From Flavimaribacter sp039888615 (GTDB lineage Bacteria > Pseudomonadota > Alphaproteobacteria > Rhizobiales > Rhizobiaceae), in the NCBI GenBank assembly GCA_039888615.1, contig JBDQQS010000009.1: a stretch of 64,000 nt of DNA, one strand, 5' to 3'. Each line of letters begins with the position of its first letter. Position 1 is the stretch's first letter. A model generated the notes under the pieces. It saw nothing but the letters and a program-made list of their open reading frames with translations. It did no database searches and had not been told where the DNA came from. Shown in pieces: positions 25,225-34,068 of the stretch. A program made the translations under genes and the position numbers.

Positions 25225-25327
25225 ATATATTAGATATACTAGATTGAAGCGAGGCGCAAGAGGCGTCCTGAAGACGCACGTCATAATTGTGCATGAAGCG
25301 GAATCGACAGGAAGATACAGGCAGGCG

Positions 25328-26125
25328 ATGGCAGAGTCAGAAACGGATGCGGCTTTGGAGAACCGGACAAGACGGAAGCCGAGGGCCGCCAATGCGCCGC
25401 CGGCTGCGAGTTCCGGGATACGGGTGCGCAGCGCCGCCAAGAACTCCGACATTGTCTATCGCGATCTCCACAAGGCCATCGTCACCATGGAGCTCGCGCC
25501 GGGCGCTCCGGTTCTGGAACGCAAGCTTACCGAGCAGTATGGCGTCAGCCGGACGCCGGTGCGCGAAGCCGTGCTTCGGCTCGTCGAGGACGGTCTTGTG
25601 GAAGTGGCGCCGAAATCTGGAACTTTCGTTGCGCGCATACCGCTTTCGGTCGTTCGCGAGGCGCTGGTCGCGCGGCGGGCTCTTGAGGAGGTCACAGTGC
25701 GCGCGGCGACCGAACTTTCCAGCGAAAGCCAGATCATGCAGATGCGAGCTATCATCCAGCAACAGCAGGAAATGGCGGACGCCGGCGACGAGGAGGCGTT
25801 TCACCAGGCCGATGACAAGTTTCACGCCAGCATCGCGGCGGCCGCGCAATATCCGGGAATCTGGAAAATGATCCAGCAGGTTCGAATCCAGGTCGAACGC
25901 TACCGGCGTCTAACCTTGCCCCAGAACGGACGCATGCCGATGGTCGTGAAGGAACACACGGAAGTCCTCGACGCCATGGCCGCGCGCGAGGCCGACGCCG
26001 CCGTCGCCCGGATGAACGAACATCTCGACAAGCTGCAACTCGACATTTCGATCTTCCGGGATTTATGGCCGGATTACTTCACGATCGATCCGTCGCTCGA
26101 CGAAAAACTATTTGCCGGCAAATAA
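25328..26125 (+). CDS. GntR-family (FCD) transcriptional regulator
   Basis: This 265-residue regulator has an N-terminal winged helix-turn-helix (IVYRDLHKAIVTMELAPG ... GVSRTPVREAVLRLVEDGLV, residues about 42-100) and a C-terminal FCD effector domain (AFHQADDKFHASIAAAA, VKEHTEVLDAMAAREADAA) with metal-binding His and Asp positions. I chose the ATG at 25328 over an in-frame start at 25199 that would cover the promoter region. It is divergent from the TRAP transporter and 26 bp upstream of kduI, so it most likely represses both until a uronate-derived ligand appears. Confidence 0.88.
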   Translation: MAESETDAALENRTRRKPRAANAPPAASSGIRVRSAAKNSDIVYRDLHKAIVTMELAPGAPVLERKLTEQYGVSRTPVREAVLRLVEDGLVEVAPKSGTFVARIPLSVVREALVARRALEEVTVRAATELSSESQIMQMRAIIQQQQEMADAGDEEAFHQADDKFHASIAAAAQYPGIWKMIQQVRIQVERYRRLTLPQNGRMPMVVKEHTEVLDAMAAREADAAVARMNEHLDKLQLDISIFRDLWPDYFTIDPSLDEKLFAGK

Positions 26126-26151
26126 AATCAATATTCGATGGGGAGGATATC

Positions 26152-26988
26152 ATGACCATGCCAGTAAGACAGGCGATCAGTCCGGCCGAAGCGCGCGGAT
26201 TCGATACGCGGGACCTCAGACGGAATTTCCTGATTGAACCGATATTTACTCCCGGTCGGATCGGATTGACCTACAGCCATCTCGACCGGACGATCGTCGG
26301 AGGCGCCATGCCTCTGGACGGGGAACTTGTTCTGACGACCGAAAAGCAGGTTGGCTCCGATCCGTTCCTTGCGCGCCGTGAAATGGGGATCTTCAATATT
26401 GGCGGCGCCGGAGAGGTGGCGATCGACGGAGAGACGATGATCGCCGAAAGCACGGACTGCATTTATATTCCGGCGGGAACCGGCAATGTCCGCTTTCGCA
26501 GCCGCAGCAGTGACGACCCGGCCAAATTCTATCTCGTGTCGACGCCCGCGCACACGGCGCATCCGACGAGGCGCATCACCGCCGAAGACGCCAATCGTCT
26601 TGATCTTGGAACGCAGTCTGACGCCAACAAACGAATTCTGCGGCAATATATTCACCCGGATATCTGCCAAACCTGCCAATTGGTGATGGGTATGACCGTG
26701 ATCGAGGACGGCAGTGTCTGGAACACTATGCCCTGTCACACACACGACCGGCGCACCGAATTTTATCTCTATTTCGATATGGCGCCGCAGACGCGCGTCT
26801 TCCATTTCATGGGCGAACCGGACGAAACGCGTCATCTGGTGGTCGCCAACGAACAGGCGATCCTCTCGCCGGGCTGGTCGATCCATTGCGGCGCCGGTAC
26901 GGGGCGATATGCGTTCATCTGGTCGATGGCAGGGGACAACCAGGATTTCGATGACATGGATTTCGTCGCTATGGAGGCTCTCCGGTGA
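26152..26988 (+). CDS. kduI: 5-dehydro-4-deoxy-D-glucuronate isomerase
   Basis: This 278-residue enzyme matches KduI: MPVRQAISPAEARGFDT at the start, RREMGIFNIGGAGEVAIDG, and the metal-binding cupin segment around residue 195 (MPCHTHDRRTEFYLYFDM) with its His and Glu ligands. KduI isomerises 5-keto-4-deoxyuronate, the product of pectin or glycosaminoglycan lyase degradation, into the KduD substrate. The ATG at 26152 follows GGGAGG. It overlaps kduD by four bases. Confidence 0.93.
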   Translation: MTMPVRQAISPAEARGFDTRDLRRNFLIEPIFTPGRIGLTYSHLDRTIVGGAMPLDGELVLTTEKQVGSDPFLARREMGIFNIGGAGEVAIDGETMIAESTDCIYIPAGTGNVRFRSRSSDDPAKFYLVSTPAHTAHPTRRITAEDANRLDLGTQSDANKRILRQYIHPDICQTCQLVMGMTVIEDGSVWNTMPCHTHDRRTEFYLYFDMAPQTRVFHFMGEPDETRHLVVANEQAILSPGWSIHCGAGTGRYAFIWSMAGDNQDFDDMDFVAMEALR

Positions 26989-27743
26989 GCATCGGACCGG
27001 AGGAATTCCGTCTTGACGGCAAGGTCGCGATCGTCACCGGCGCGAATACCGGCATCGGTCAGGCGATCGCCGTCGCTCTCGCGGGATCGGGCGCGAAAGT
27101 GGCCGCGGTCGGGCGTTCGCCGATGGACGAAACGGCGGCGATGATCGGTAATGGCGCCATGATCGAAGTTCGCGCCGATTTGTCGACGACGGCGGACCAC
27201 GGTCGCATTGTCGAAGAGACAGTCGCCTGGGGCGGCGGCGTGGACATCCTCGTCAACAACGCCGGCGTCATCCGTCGTCGCGACGCGATCGATTTTACCG
27301 AAAATGACTGGGATACGGTCATCGACACAAATCTCAAATCCGCATTCTTTCTCTCGCAGGCGGCCGCCCGGCGGATGATCCCCAATGGCGGCGGCAAGAT
27401 TGTCAACATCGCCTCGCTGCTGTCCTTCCAGGGCGGGATTCGCATTGCCTCCTACACGGCGTCCAAAAGCGGTCTTGCCGGCCTGACGCGCCTTCTCGCC
27501 TGCGAGTGGGCCGGCAAAGGGATCAATGTCAACGCCATCGCGCCTGGCTATGTGGTCACCAACAACACGCAGGCTATTCGAGACGATCCCGATCGTTCGC
27601 AAGCGATCCTTGATCGCATTCCCGCCGGACGTTGGGCAACGCCGGACGATATCGCAGGCGCGGCCGTGTTTTTGTCCTCCCGCGCGGCGGACTATGTTCA
27701 CGGTTCAGTGCTGCCGGTCGATGGCGGCTGGCTTGCGCGTTAG
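26985..27743 (+). CDS. kduD: 2-dehydro-3-deoxy-D-gluconate 5-dehydrogenase (SDR)
   Basis: This 252-residue short-chain dehydrogenase has the NAD-binding TGANTGIGQAIA motif, the NNAG motif (VNNAGVIRR), catalytic Ser and YTASKSG (Tyr and Lys), and the KduD-like C-terminus (GSVLPVDGGWLAR). It converts the KduI product to 2-keto-3-deoxygluconate. The start is a GTG that overlaps the kduI stop. No kdgK or kdgA lies nearby, so the rest of the pathway must be encoded elsewhere. Confidence 0.9.
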   Translation: MSIGPEEFRLDGKVAIVTGANTGIGQAIAVALAGSGAKVAAVGRSPMDETAAMIGNGAMIEVRADLSTTADHGRIVEETVAWGGGVDILVNNAGVIRRRDAIDFTENDWDTVIDTNLKSAFFLSQAAARRMIPNGGGKIVNIASLLSFQGGIRIASYTASKSGLAGLTRLLACEWAGKGINVNAIAPGYVVTNNTQAIRDDPDRSQAILDRIPAGRWATPDDIAGAAVFLSSRAADYVHGSVLPVDGGWLAR

Positions 27744-28012
27744 AACCCCGGATTGGCGATCGCAGAGCAACAGTCGCCAAATCTGCAATTGAGCCGTCGC
27801 ACAGCCTCCGGCTCTGGCTGGTTGTTTGATTTTGTAGCGCAAACAAAACATCGGGCCGCAGAGAGCCGATCTATCTCAGACATGCAAGATGGATATTGAT
27901 CTACTACGAGTCGCTTGCCGTTTTCTGTCTTTCAGAACGGCAGATGTTTCCGATTGCAATAGCCCGACAGCTTCTTGCCGAGACGAAAGCCCGGCGGCAT
28001 GGAGGATAAGAA

Positions 28013-28882
28013 CTACTCGGCTTCACCTTCCGCCGGGCCGGGAAACGGACCCATGCAGCCAGTCTTGTTTTCCGACTGGATGACGTGATTGTAGAGCTGC
28101 GCGACCCATTGCTTGCCTTCTAGCGTCTGCTCCAGATAGTTCAGCGCCGGGCCGATATAGGGCTGTACCTTGGACCAGAAGAATTGCGGATAGCGCTCGA
28201 CCATGTCCATGGGCGAGGTATATTCCAGCATGTCGGTGACCCCGAGTTCGGTGAACTCGTAGTAGAGAGCGTTGATCTTGCGGTGATAATAGGGGTCGGC
28301 CATCTGGCCGATCAGATCGGCGGCCCGCACCAGCGCCGGTTCCGTATCGGTTTTGAGATAGTCGGGATCGTCAGGCACGGGAAATCGCGTACATTCTATG
28401 GCGCGCGCGATGCGTTCGTGGTCGATCAGCTCGACATTTGCAAAGCGCTCCCGGACGAAGATCTTGCCGCGATCGACATGAAACGGCGCCAGGCTGGCGT
28501 CGGAAGCGCCGCGCTGGGGCATGATCGTATCGCCCTTTTCGTTGATCACCACGGTGCACGGGCCATCGCCCTCGCAGATCCCGCGGGTGTAGCCGATATC
28601 GTGCATCAGCAAGGCGAGTATGTAGTGGGCCCAGTCTTCAGGCTCCAGGGACGCCGTCAGCAGGCGGCCTTCTATGATCTGCTGGCCAACCAGCGTGACC
28701 ATGATCGTGTGCTCTGTATTGTGGTAGAGCGCGTCGGAATTGTTGAGGCGCTCAAGCGCCAGACGGGCCACGTTTCCGATGATTGGGCCAAACGCCGGCT
28801 TCCGTCCCGAAAAAAAACGCAGATACGTATCGGTCAGATGGTCGGCGAAAGTGGATGCGACGACTGTAGATGGATTGTACAT
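28013..28882 (-). CDS. HD-domain metal-dependent phosphohydrolase
   Basis: This 289-residue cytoplasmic protein carries an HD-type signature. YHNTEHTIMV (about residue 55) supplies the first His, LLMHDIGYTRG (about 92) the HD pair, and DHERIARAIECTRFP a later ligand region. The architecture fits HD/PDEase-like phosphohydrolases related to cyclic-nucleotide or nucleotide hydrolases. A C-terminal region rich in aromatic residues (YPQFFWSKVQPYIGPALNYL) is common in cyanobacterial and rhizobial members. No partner gene is adjacent and the substrate is unknown. Confidence 0.82.
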   Translation of the reverse strand: MYNPSTVVASTFADHLTDTYLRFFSGRKPAFGPIIGNVARLALERLNNSDALYHNTEHTIMVTLVGQQIIEGRLLTASLEPEDWAHYILALLMHDIGYTRGICEGDGPCTVVINEKGDTIMPQRGASDASLAPFHVDRGKIFVRERFANVELIDHERIARAIECTRFPVPDDPDYLKTDTEPALVRAADLIGQMADPYYHRKINALYYEFTELGVTDMLEYTSPMDMVERYPQFFWSKVQPYIGPALNYLEQTLEGKQWVAQLYNHVIQSENKTGCMGPFPGPAEGEAE

Positions 28883-29401
28883 GCCCGGATTCAGTCACTC
28901 CGTTTGCCCGATGCCGGAGACTAGTGTTGCGGATCTGACATTTGTTGGTAGTTGTGTGTTCTCATCATCAAATATCAAATCCAGGTGGCACACCAGAAAT
29001 TTTACCTGGCTCGTGTTCTTGTCGGCGCCAAAGCCCGTTCGTTGTCAGCCACAGGGGATACAAACCTCGGCGAAGGAACACTAGCGCCAATCAGCGCGGA
29101 TGGTAAAGTCCCGGAATGACGACACGCTGCAAGAGGTCGACAAACCTTCCTGCCTCTCAAGCCGAGCCGCCCATTGAATCGTCTTGTCGAACATGGCGTT
29201 GAAACGCGAAAGCTCCATCCATTTTCGATGTCGCGCACGGCCTTTGTTTCCGGCCCTCCGGCGTAGAGAAGCGCCCTCAAGGTTGTCGCAGGCGCTCCGA
29301 ATTCCGCAACCCGAGTTTGCGGCATGGCGTCTCCTCCTCGTCCGAAAGCGGGCTTTGCCGATGCTTTCGGTCAATCACAGGTAGGATTTCTATCGAAGAA
29401 A
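28883..29401. other. Decayed region without an intact gene
   Basis: About 520 bp lie upstream of the HD-domain gene. A minus-strand frame starting at about 29325 has a good GAGGAGGAG ribosome-binding site and begins MPQTRVAEFGAPATTLRALL, reminiscent of the start of a zinc-type alcohol dehydrogenase or quinone reductase, but the similarity is lost after about 20 residues. With the adjacent AraC remnant, I interpret the area as degenerate coding sequence. Confidence 0.4.
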
Positions 29402-29670
29402 TCAACCTCTTGCGAGACGCCTGTCAGGACCGGGAACGCCGTCGCCGCCATCCTCCCGGCCGAAACCGTACGTGTCAGCGAAGCCTCGGGAAATCGCCGG
29501 AACGGAAGTATAGCCACAGCGTTCGGCGATCTCGGCCATGTCCAGCCCGTCCATACGCAAAAACTCGCCTGCCTTCACCATGCGTCAACGGGTGAGATAG
29601 GCGAATGGCGTCAGGCCCACGGTTTGCGCAGATCGGGCGGCAATGGCGCTGAGCGTGAACGTCTGGCGAT
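29402..29670 (-). pseudogene. AraC-family regulator remnant with an in-frame stop
   Basis: The minus strand encodes the C-terminal half of an AraC DNA-binding domain: FTLSAIAARSAQTVGLTPFA then YLTR, a stop, RMVKAGEFLRMDGLDMAEIA, ERCGYTSVPAISRGFADTYG. The stop is TGA at 29587-29585, exactly where family members have Trp (TR-W-RM), so a single TGG to TGA change explains it. The ligand-binding half is missing upstream, where the DUF917 gene ends at 29723. The fragment ends at a TGA at 29404-29402. Confidence 0.75.
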
Positions 29671-29722
29671 CTCCGGACCCGCCCGGAAGCACAGTCTGGC
29701 CGAAAGACGCAGATGCCTCCGT

Positions 29723-30814
29723 TTATGCTGCAAGCGGACTATAGGTCAGATCGGGGTAGCCGAAGGCTTGTGGTCCAACCACTTGCAGCGCCCTTGACGA
29801 CTTCATCAAAGGGTGCGCCGGCATTCCGATGACTGCGACGCGCTGGCCGTAGCGCAGCATCTCCGTTGTGATGGGTTCGCCGCTGTCGATCTCCAGGTTC
29901 ATGATCAGATCCGGCACCATTATGGCCGGCTCGCCGTCGATCCACAGAACGAGATTCTCGTTCTGGATGGCGATGCGCGCCTCCGATCCCGACCACTGGT
30001 CGAATCCTGAGAGTAGCGCGTGTCCGCGGGCGAAACCGCCCGTCAGCTCGCGCCGGACATCAGTGATCTTGCCCGTGAAGAATATCTTGCCGCCGGTCAG
30101 ATCGATTATGCGTTCAATGACATTGAGGCGCCTCTCCCTCGCGTCGAGAACAGTCTCGCCAATCCTGAGGGCAAGCGTAACCGTATCGGGCACCGCCGTC
30201 TTTCGCACGACCGCCATCGACAGCGGAGCTCCGGCGGCGCCCGCTCCACCGCCCATATCGACGGCCACCGACCGCGCGAAGCGTTCCAGCCAATAGGCGT
30301 CGACCAGTTCCCTGAAAAGGACGACATTGCCTTTGTCGTCGGCAAGGGCTGTCAGGGAAGCCGCCGGACCATAGATCGAGAAGGTCGTCATCTGCACTTC
30401 GGGAAACGCGCGCCCCATTCCGTCGCCGTCGATTACCGGCAGTCCTGCCTGGGCTGCGGTGATGATGGGCGCCATGGCGTTGGCGCCGCCGATTTCGGCT
30501 GCAATCAGCGCCGACATTCCGACGCCCGCCGCCTCCTCTATGGCGCGTAGCGCGCGGAAACATTCCCGGCCCTCCGATATCTTCTCGACGCCCACCACAG
30601 GCGCGCCGATGCCGCCGACCCGGCCGACCCAGGCTTCGTCGGGGAGTTCGTCCAGCGGCGTGATGCGGACCTTGGCGCCATTTCTGATCATCTCACGGGC
30701 GCGCAACATGCCGATATAGGGGTTGCCGCCGCCGCCGGTTCCCAGCAGGGCTGCGCCGATTGACAGCGGAAGCAGATCAGATTCTTTGAGGAGATATCCC
30801 TTGTCAGTCGACAT
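29723..30814 (-). CDS. DUF917-family protein (hydantoin/thiohydantoin-type)
   Basis: This 363-residue protein fits the DUF917 family: LLPLSIGAALLGTGGGGNPY near the N-terminus, AEIGGANAMAPIITAAQAGL around 105-125 and IDGDGMGRAFPEVQM after it. Members include S-methyl-thiohydantoin desulfurase and proteins that sit beside hydantoinases, and they are thought to bind metal. I chose the ATG at 30814 because AAGAGGCG precedes it; a start at 30853 would overlap the gene upstream. It is the last gene of the ggt-ABC-importer operon, which suggests a step in breakdown of a cyclic or peptide-like nitrogen compound (inference). Confidence 0.82.
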   Translation of the reverse strand: MSTDKGYLLKESDLLPLSIGAALLGTGGGGNPYIGMLRAREMIRNGAKVRITPLDELPDEAWVGRVGGIGAPVVGVEKISEGRECFRALRAIEEAAGVGMSALIAAEIGGANAMAPIITAAQAGLPVIDGDGMGRAFPEVQMTTFSIYGPAASLTALADDKGNVVLFRELVDAYWLERFARSVAVDMGGGAGAAGAPLSMAVVRKTAVPDTVTLALRIGETVLDARERRLNVIERIIDLTGGKIFFTGKITDVRRELTGGFARGHALLSGFDQWSGSEARIAIQNENLVLWIDGEPAIMVPDLIMNLEIDSGEPITTEMLRYGQRVAVIGMPAHPLMKSSRALQVVGPQAFGYPDLTYSPLAA

Positions 30815-30846
30815 TGACCGCGCCTCTTTCTTGGCTGTCACAAACT

Positions 30847-31461
30847 TCACCACATTGATTTCCGATAACCTTCGGCCAGATTCTCATCCAGTTCCTCTCC
30901 GCTCTGGGCCAGAGCGAGTTGATCGCTCATGATCTGGCCGAGCGTCGGCATTTCCGACCGGTCGGGCCATGTGTCGGGCTGCCACAGCTGTGAACGCATG
31001 AAGGCCTTGGCGCAGTGCATGTAGACTGCCTTGATCTCGACCACGAGGACCGACAGCGCCGGACGTCCCTCAACAGCAAACGCATGCCGCAGATCGTCAT
31101 CGACCGTGAGCCGCCCCGTCCCGTTGACGCGCAGCGTCTCGTTCATTCCCGGGATGAGGAAAATCAGGCCAACGGCCGGGTTGTTGATAACGTTCTCCCA
31201 GGTGTCGAGACGGTTGTTGCCGGGTCGGTCCGGTATGGCGATGGTCGTGTCGTCCAGCACTTTCACGAAACCCGGCTTGTCGCCCCTCGGGGTCGTATCG
31301 GCATTGCCCTCGGCGTCTTGCGTGCCCATTACAAGAAAAGGGCTTCTTGAAAGGAAACCTTTTGCATGCGGGTCGAGCTTTTTCAGCTCCTTGAGCACTG
31401 CCCTGCCTTTTGCCTCGCGATAAACCGATCTCAATTCTTCCCGGGTCTCGACAAAATTCAT
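30847..31461 (-). CDS. Pyridoxamine-phosphate-oxidase-like FMN-binding split-barrel protein
   Basis: This 204-residue protein has a PNPOx-like split barrel: PFLVMGTQDAEGNADTTPRG (substrate and phosphate-binding strand), TIAIPDRPGNNRLDTWENVI with the conserved RPGNxR, and NPAVGLIFLIPGMNETLRVN. It matches the MSMEG_1061/DR2398-type FMN subfamily, whose reactions are mostly unknown. Related split barrels in actinobacteria use F420, and this genome makes F420, so either cofactor is possible. It overlaps the upstream ATPase gene by four bases and belongs to the same operon. Confidence 0.82.
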   Translation of the reverse strand: MNFVETREELRSVYREAKGRAVLKELKKLDPHAKGFLSRSPFLVMGTQDAEGNADTTPRGDKPGFVKVLDDTTIAIPDRPGNNRLDTWENVINNPAVGLIFLIPGMNETLRVNGTGRLTVDDDLRHAFAVEGRPALSVLVVEIKAVYMHCAKAFMRSQLWQPDTWPDRSEMPTLGQIMSDQLALAQSGEELDENLAEGYRKSMW

Positions 31462-32345
31462 TTTTCCATCCTTTCCACGCCTGTTTTGCTTCCAGCGAGC
31501 AAACTGCCCGAGGTCAGGATATCCCCGTCGACTATCGGCAAGGCCGGGCGCATTGCTTCCTCTTCGGCGGATACGACCGGGACGGAGGCAAGCAGCAGCT
31601 TTGTATAATCGTGTTGTGGATTCTCGAAGACTTCAGCGGTTTCGCCCGTTTCCACGATCTTGCCAAGGTAAAGCACACCGACAGACTGTGCGAAATTACG
31701 CATCAGGCTCAAATCGTGGGAAATAAAAAGGAATGTGAGGTCGAGACGGCGACCGAGATCGACGAGCAGGTCGACAACCCGCGCCTGCACCGATACGTCG
31801 AGAGCGGACGTCGGCTCGTCCAGCACCAGCAATTTCGGAGGAATCGCCAGCGCGCGTGCAATCGCGACACGCTGCTTTTGCCCTCCTGACAGTTCGTGCG
31901 GATAGCGCTCGGCGAACTCCGCCGGCAGCTGCACCATTTCAAGAAGTTCGTCGATTCTCCGCGCCCGGTCGCGGCGCGGATGACCGTGTGCATCCAGCGG
32001 CACCGCAATGGACTGTCCAATGGTGCGGCGGGCGTTCAACGAAGATCCGGGGTTCTGAAATACCATCTGGACCTTGCCGCGCCTTGCGCGGCCGCTGCCG
32101 GTGTCGGTGATGTTCAGGCCATCGAGAAATATCTTTCCGGCGGTGGGGCGGGTCAGCCCCATGATCATGCGGGCGATGGTCGATTTACCCGAACCGCTTT
32201 CTCCGGCCAGACCGTAGACTCTGCCCTTTTCGATATCGAAAGACACATTGTCGACCGCAGTCACTTCGCCCGAAATGCGGCCGAAAGCACTGCGAACAGG
32301 AAAGGTCTTGGTCAGATTTTCGATCCGGAGCATGGAGCCGCTCAT
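31458..32345 (-). CDS. Dipeptide-type ABC importer ATPase 2 (DppF-like)
   Basis: This 295-residue ATPase has Walker A GESGSGKST, Q-loop MVFQNPGSSLNARRT, signature LSGGQKQR and Walker B LLVLDEPTSALD, plus the C-terminal oligopeptide/dipeptide extension (YTKLLLASVPV). The start is the ATG at 32345, which overlaps the stop of ATPase 1 (ATGA). A longer open frame reaching 32690 is antisense-like extension over the previous gene. Residues about 20-35 of the N-terminus match the OppF/DppF pattern. Confidence 0.9.
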   Translation of the reverse strand: MSGSMLRIENLTKTFPVRSAFGRISGEVTAVDNVSFDIEKGRVYGLAGESGSGKSTIARMIMGLTRPTAGKIFLDGLNITDTGSGRARRGKVQMVFQNPGSSLNARRTIGQSIAVPLDAHGHPRRDRARRIDELLEMVQLPAEFAERYPHELSGGQKQRVAIARALAIPPKLLVLDEPTSALDVSVQARVVDLLVDLGRRLDLTFLFISHDLSLMRNFAQSVGVLYLGKIVETGETAEVFENPQHDYTKLLLASVPVVSAEEEAMRPALPIVDGDILTSGSLLAGSKTGVERMEK

Positions 32346-33187
32346 CGCGCCGCCTCCCGCGTCCCAAACGACATGCCGCCGGTCATTCGTGGCACTGCCG
32401 CTATCAATCGCCCCGTATATTCCTCCTTCGGCGCGGCGAATATTTCGTCGGTCCGACCGTGCTCGACCACCTTGCCGTTGTGCATCACATAAACATAGTT
32501 CGAGGTTTCGCGCACGACGCCGAGATTGTGGGTGATCATCAGCAGCGCCAAGTCCTGCTCTTCTACAAGTTTGTTCAAGAGCCTCAATATCTGCGCCTGG
32601 GTCGTCACATCGAGCGCGGTCCCCGGCTCGTCGGCGATCAGCAATTTCGGTTCGCTCAGCAGCGCCATCGCGATCAGCACCCTCTGGCACATCCCGCCCG
32701 ACAGCATCACCGGATAGGATCGGGCGACGCGTTCCGGCTCCCGCATACGAACCTGTCCCAGAACTTCGAGCACACGATCCATGCGCTGGGTGCGCGTGCG
32801 GTGGCGACCAAGGCGCCGATCTGCGTATTTCAGTATCGTTCGCATCTGGTCGCCGATTGAAAACACCGGATTGAGCGAACGCACAGGATCCTGGAAGACC
32901 ATGGCCATCGCGGTGCCTCGCAGCGCCAGCCGTTCCTTCTTCGACATCGTCAGGAGATCGCGACCGTCATACAGGATACGGCCTGCGGTGATGGTCGCCG
33001 GCGGTTGGCGCAGGATTCCCATGATCGCCTTGGTGGTCACCGTCTTGCCCGAGCCGGTTTCGCCGACAAGCGCTGCCTGCGACCGGGCGGCGACATCCAG
33101 CGACACATTTTTCAGCACGCTGAGCGGACGGCCATAGGTGGTGAAATCGACGCACAGATCACGGACGCTGAGTAAAGCTTCGCTCAT
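32342..33187 (-). CDS. Dipeptide-type ABC importer ATPase 1 (DppD-like)
   Basis: This 281-residue ATPase has Walker A GETGSGKTV, signature LSGGMCQRV and Walker B LLIADEPGTALDV, then MITHNLGVV with the switch His. The signature and Walker B show small departures from the DppD consensus (MCQR instead of MRQR; PGTALD instead of PTTALD), which are unlikely to abolish activity. It overlaps the permease gene upstream by four bases and ATPase 2 downstream, so the set is tightly coupled. Confidence 0.9.
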   Translation of the reverse strand: MSEALLSVRDLCVDFTTYGRPLSVLKNVSLDVAARSQAALVGETGSGKTVTTKAIMGILRQPPATITAGRILYDGRDLLTMSKKERLALRGTAMAMVFQDPVRSLNPVFSIGDQMRTILKYADRRLGRHRTRTQRMDRVLEVLGQVRMREPERVARSYPVMLSGGMCQRVLIAMALLSEPKLLIADEPGTALDVTTQAQILRLLNKLVEEQDLALLMITHNLGVVRETSNYVYVMHNGKVVEHGRTDEIFAAPKEEYTGRLIAAVPRMTGGMSFGTREAAR

Positions 33188-34068
33188 CGGACCTCCTCTA
33201 CATCAAAGAGATCGCGCAGTCCGTCGCCAAGCAGGATGAATCCGAGGGCGACGAAAAGGATGGCGCAACCCGGCAGCACGGATTCCCACCAGTAATCCGG
33301 CAGGAAGTCGGATCCGGAGGCGACCATGGTCCCGAGATCGGGCGTCGGCGGCTGTATGCCAAGGCCCAGGAACGACAAGGACGCGCCGACGATGATAACA
33401 AAGCCGCAATCCAGAGAGGTCTTGACGGCAAGCGCCGAAACGCAGTTGGGAAGGATCTCGCGAAACAGAATGTGCATCTTGCCGGCGCCGAGCGTCTCGG
33501 CCGCCTCAACGAACTCCTGACTGCGCAATTGCCGTGTGATCGCGTAGATAAGCCGCGCGTGCCATGTCCACCAGAGGCCGGCAATGGCGAGCATGGCGTT
33601 GATGAGATCGGGAGACAGGACAGCCGCCACGGCGAGCGCCATCACCAGCGCCGGAATGGCGAGAGCGATATCGGTTATGCGCATGATGATGATGTCCACC
33701 CAGCCGCCGAAATAGCCGGCGACCAGACCGAGGATCGTTCCGACAGGAACCGCGATGCCAAGCACTACCACCGCCAGAAGCAGCGATATGCGCATGCCGA
33801 AAATCGTGCGTGAGAAAATATCGCGTCCGACATTGTCTGTGCCGAACCAGTAATCCGCGGACGGCGGAAGGTGACGGGAACGAAAATCCACCACTGCTCC
33901 CACATGATCCGGATAAGGCGTAATGAACGGCGCGAAGGTTGCTGCAAGAATGCACAAAATCACGATGCCGGCGCCGATCAGCGCTGTCGGATTGCGCGTG
34001 AAGCGGTACCAGTTCTGATCGGCGTTGGAGAGCCGGCGCGGTTGGGAAACGGTTGTCGCGTCCGTCAT
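33184..34068 (-). CDS. Dipeptide-type ABC importer permease 2 (DppC-like)
   Basis: This 294-residue permease has an N-terminal cytoplasmic tail, a first membrane segment at about 30-50, the DppC signature HLPPSADYWFGTDNVGRDIF, and an EAA loop (EFVEAAETLGAGKMHILFRE). It pairs with the DppB-like protein encoded just upstream, whose stop overlaps its start by one base. Confidence 0.92.
   Translation of the reverse strand: MTDATTVSQPRRLSNADQNWYRFTRNPTALIGAGIVILCILAATFAPFITPYPDHVGAVVDFRSRHLPPSADYWFGTDNVGRDIFSRTIFGMRISLLLAVVVLGIAVPVGTILGLVAGYFGGWVDIIIMRITDIALAIPALVMALAVAAVLSPDLINAMLAIAGLWWTWHARLIYAITRQLRSQEFVEAAETLGAGKMHILFREILPNCVSALAVKTSLDCGFVIIVGASLSFLGLGIQPPTPDLGTMVASGSDFLPDYWWESVLPGCAILFVALGFILLGDGLRDLFDVEEVR

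Noticed and set aside
25199..25327. N-terminal extension of the GntR regulator
   Set aside because: The extension would translate the shared promoter and operator region; the HTH and a good start fit the ATG at 25328.
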